The position numbers and the translations under genes were made by a program. This document shows, one piece after another, positions 5,451 through 7,059 of a DNA stretch of 7,059 nucleotides (within the stretch, counting starts at the first letter, position 1; the number at the start of each line of letters is the position of its first letter). Below the pieces are notes generated by a model. That model worked only from the letters and a program-made list of their open reading frames with translations. It was not told where the DNA came from and did no database searches. The DNA is from an uncultured Petrimonas sp. Its GTDB lineage: Bacteria > Bacteroidota > Bacteroidia > Bacteroidales > Dysgonomonadaceae. The stretch covers positions 1 to 7,059 of the forward strand of contig CAKTUP010000103.1 in assembly GCA_934621705.1 (NCBI GenBank), read 5' to 3'.

Positions 5451-6229
5451 GTCCGATCATTGAAATACAAAACCTGAACGTCGGTTACGAGAACAAACCC
5501 GATGTGCTGAAAAACGTTTCGCTTACCGTTTTCGAAAACGATTTTCTGGGCATTATCGGGCCAAACGGCGGTGGAAAAACCACCTTGCTTAGAGCAATTT
5601 TGGGATTGATACAGCCGGCATCGGGCAATATCACTTTTTTCGATGGAGGAAAAAAAGTAAACCATCTCAATATCGGTTATCTGCCGCAGATAAACCAAAT
5701 CGATAAAAAATTTCCCATCAGTGTGCACGAAGTTATCTTGTCGGGATTAACGCTTCGCGGGAAATTCATCAAAAGATACACAACCGAAGACAAACGAAAA
5801 GTACAACCGATTGCCGAAAAAATGGGCGTTGAAAACCTTTTGAACAGAGCAATCGGCGAGCTTTCGGGCGGGCAGTTGCAGCGCGTGTTGCTGGGGCGTG
5901 CCATTATCGATAATCCCAAACTCATCATCTTGGATGAACCCAGCTCGTACGTGGACAAACTTTTCGAAACCAACTTCTACAAACTTCTCGACGAAATTAA
6001 TCGCGACATCGCTATCGTGCTGGTTTCGCACGACGTAGGAACCATAATTGCGCAGGTGAAAAACATTGCCTGCGTCAATCAGAACCTGCATTACCACAGC
6101 GGCAGCAATATTTCGCAGGAATGGCTTATGGGAGCTTATGATTCGTGTCCCATCGAGATACTCGGACACGGTTCGCTGCCGCATCGGGTGCTATTGCAGC
6201 ACGACCATCATCACGATGAAAACGAATAA
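5447..6229 (+). CDS. znuC: zinc ABC transporter ATP-binding protein (ZnuC-like)
   Basis: The 260-residue ATPase has every ABC motif: Walker A GPNGGGKTT (38-46), Q-loop Gln81 in YLPQ, signature LSGGQ (139-143), Walker B LIILDEP (159-165) and the switch histidine His195 in VSHD. The C-terminal part after 205 (IACVNQNLHYHSG, then HGSLPHRVLL) is typical of metal-type ABC ATPases, and the protein ends in a His/Asp tail QHDHHHDENE. It should power zinc import at the inner membrane with a ZnuB-type permease and the ZnuA lipoprotein. The start is the ATG at 5447 inside ATGA at the end of znuA; a longer frame reaching back to 5396 lies within znuA and adds nothing conserved. No permease gene follows. 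Confidence 0.93.
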   Translation: MSPIIEIQNLNVGYENKPDVLKNVSLTVFENDFLGIIGPNGGGKTTLLRAILGLIQPASGNITFFDGGKKVNHLNIGYLPQINQIDKKFPISVHEVILSGLTLRGKFIKRYTTEDKRKVQPIAEKMGVENLLNRAIGELSGGQLQRVLLGRAIIDNPKLIILDEPSSYVDKLFETNFYKLLDEINRDIAIVLVSHDVGTIIAQVKNIACVNQNLHYHSGSNISQEWLMGAYDSCPIEILGHGSLPHRVLLQHDHHHDENE

Positions 6230-6232
6230 CCC

Positions 6233-6715
6233 ATGCCCGAACCCTTGTTAATTGCCCTTGCCGTAATCTGCCTTATCGTTGGCGCCGTAGGCACGGTTGC
6301 GCCGATATTGCCCGGCGTTCCGCTTTCGTGGGCGGGACTTCTCATTCTTAAATTCGTACCTTCGGTAAAAGACAATATTTCGTGGGTAGTAATCGTTATT
6401 TTGGGAATTATCACCATCGTCGTAACCATTTTAGACAATATTTTGCCAATGTGGGGAACCAAAAAAATGGGCGGAAACAAGAAAGTGGTCTGGGGAGCGA
6501 CAATCGGATTGTTAGTTGGTTTTTTTCTGGGGCCGTGGGGAATTATTTTCGGCCCGTTTGTCGGCGCATTAGTTGGCGGATTATTATCGGGTTCAAAATT
6601 TATGCTTGCCACCAAACATGCTACCGGAGCATTTATTGGCTACATTGCCGGACTCATCATCAAACTGATAACCGTGGGGTTGATCGTTTTCTTTTTTGTG
6701 GTGGCGTTGGTGTGA
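6233..6715 (+). CDS. DUF456 family small integral membrane protein
   Basis: The 160-residue protein is almost wholly hydrophobic. Likely membrane segments are at about 4-25, 30-43, 50-70, 86-118 (glycine-rich, possibly two passes) and 132-159. The DUF456 hallmarks are visible: LPGVPLSWAG near the start, LDNILPMWGTKKMGGNKKVVWGA in the middle (Asp68, basic cytoplasmic loop), and FLGPWGIIFGPFVGALVGGLL with spaced glycines like a glycine zipper. The family's function is unknown. It begins three bases after the znuC stop codon, where a ZnuB permease might be expected, so it is co-transcribed with the zinc genes. At 160 residues it is too short and unlike ZnuB (about 260-280 residues), and I do not propose it as a proven replacement. 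Confidence 0.88.
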   Translation: MPEPLLIALAVICLIVGAVGTVAPILPGVPLSWAGLLILKFVPSVKDNISWVVIVILGIITIVVTILDNILPMWGTKKMGGNKKVVWGATIGLLVGFFLGPWGIIFGPFVGALVGGLLSGSKFMLATKHATGAFIGYIAGLIIKLITVGLIVFFFVVALV

Positions 6716-6724
6716 AACAGAACA

Positions 6725-6751
6725 CGCCTTGCGGTTTGAACCCGCATGGCG
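6725..6751. other. stem-loop in the 3' untranslated region of the zinc operon
   Basis: CGCCTTGCGG (6725-6734) pairs with CCGCATGGCG (6742-6751), ten positions with one T-T mismatch, around the seven-base loop TTTGAAC. It begins nine bases after the DUF456 stop codon and lies upstream of the terminator. The bases after it are not a T-run, so it may act as an mRNA 3' end stabiliser, not as a terminator. Confidence 0.5.
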
Positions 6752-6761
6752 CGTTTGGGAC

Positions 6762-6790
6762 AAAAAAAGACCGATTTCCACCGGTCTTTT
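6762..6790. terminator. bidirectional intrinsic terminator between the zinc operon and asd
   Basis: AAAAGACCG (6765-6773) pairs with CGGTCTTTT (6782-6790) around an eight-base loop. On the plus strand the stem ends in TTTT; on the minus strand it ends in a run of seven T (complement of the A-run 6762-6768). It can therefore end both the znuA-znuC-DUF456 transcript and the convergent asd transcript. Confidence 0.82.
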
Positions 6791-6810
6791 CACTATACTT
6801 ATAATTCAAT

Positions 6811-7059
6811 TCACTGCTTCAACAAATACTCTGCAATCTGCACGGCATTTAAGGCTGCGCCTTTGCAAATCTGGTCGGCGGCTGTCCAAAAAGTCAGTCC
6901 GTTGGGGTTGGTAAGGTCTTTGCGGATCCTGCCCACGTAAACCGGATCTTGTCCGGCAGCGTCCAACGGCATCGGATACACTTTTTTCTCCGGATTGTCG
7001 AGCAAAACAACACCTTCGGCTTTGGCAAAAGCTTCTCGTGCCTCTTCCACCGATACCGG
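6811..7059 (-). CDS. asd: aspartate-semialdehyde dehydrogenase, C-terminal part (runs off right edge)
   Basis: The visible 82 residues are the C-terminus of Asd. They begin [11 protein letters not shown] in mid-protein and include [21 protein letters not shown], then [42 protein letters not shown] and the end LKQ. The VGRIRKD segment and the [12 protein letters not shown] segment are hallmarks of the bacterial Asd C-terminal dimerisation domain; the latter helix is near the NADP-binding site. The enzyme reduces aspartyl-beta-phosphate to aspartate semialdehyde, the branch point to lysine, diaminopimelate, threonine and methionine, in the cytoplasm. The catalytic cysteine and the nucleotide-binding domain lie outside the window. 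A GTG at 7050 is an internal valine and not the start. Confidence 0.95.
   Translation of the reverse strand, partial: PVSVEEAREAFAKAEGVVLLDNPEKKVYPMPLDAAGQDPVYVGRIRKDLTNPNGLTFWTAADQICKGAALNAVQIAEYLLKQ

Noticed and set aside
6233..6715. The DUF456 gene as a truncated ZnuB permease
   Set aside because: It has the DUF456 motifs over its full length and none of the ABC-3 permease features, and it has its own start and stop without signs of a frameshift.
6725..6760. tRNA gene or tRNA-derived attachment site suggested by the T-arm-like hairpin
   Set aside because: The anticodon arm, D-arm and acceptor stem cannot be found upstream, where the DUF456 coding sequence lies, and no direct repeat or integrase is seen.

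Overview
The window reads as chromosome of a Bacteroidota bacterium, most likely of the order Bacteroidales. Three things point there: the promoters carry the -7 box TAnnTTTG that is typical of the phylum and lack E. coli-type -10 boxes; start codons are preceded by A-rich leaders instead of clear Shine-Dalgarno sequences; and an ECF sigma / FecR-like anti-sigma pair sits at the left edge. No tRNA, rRNA, insertion sequence or CRISPR array is visible.

Left part (1-1040). On the minus strand lies an ECF sigma factor gene followed by the first 35 codons of its probable FecR-type anti-sigma factor, which runs off the left edge. Next come about 430 bases without a protein gene, and this is the most unusual stretch. 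It holds the sigma gene promoter, a 54-base near-perfect palindrome built from the heptamer GGTGCAA/TTGCACC, a plus-strand promoter, a structured region of about 200 bases without an ORF, and a strong intrinsic terminator. I read promoter to terminator as a free-standing non-coding RNA of about 6S RNA size; its identity is not proven.

Middle part (1059-3783, plus strand). umuD and umuC overlap by four bases (ATGA) and encode an SOS-type translesion polymerase V. A second operon encodes two small lipoproteins: one resembles the N-terminal domain of NlpE but lacks its cysteine pair, and the other I do not recognise. It ends at a clear terminator.

Right part (3782-7059). mnmD (tRNA wobble-uridine methyltransferase) is on the minus strand and diverges from a zinc-uptake operon on the plus strand: znuA (binding lipoprotein), znuC (ATPase) and a small DUF456 membrane protein. 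The permease ZnuB that should complete the importer is missing at this site. A terminator that works in both directions separates this operon from the 3' end of asd (aspartate-semialdehyde dehydrogenase), which enters from the right edge on the minus strand.

Functionally the genes are separate modules: envelope signalling, DNA damage tolerance, envelope lipoproteins, tRNA modification, zinc import and lysine/threonine/methionine biosynthesis. The protein genes are ordinary for the phylum. The leads are the palindrome and RNA before umuDC, and the permease-less zinc operon with altered ZnuA ligands.
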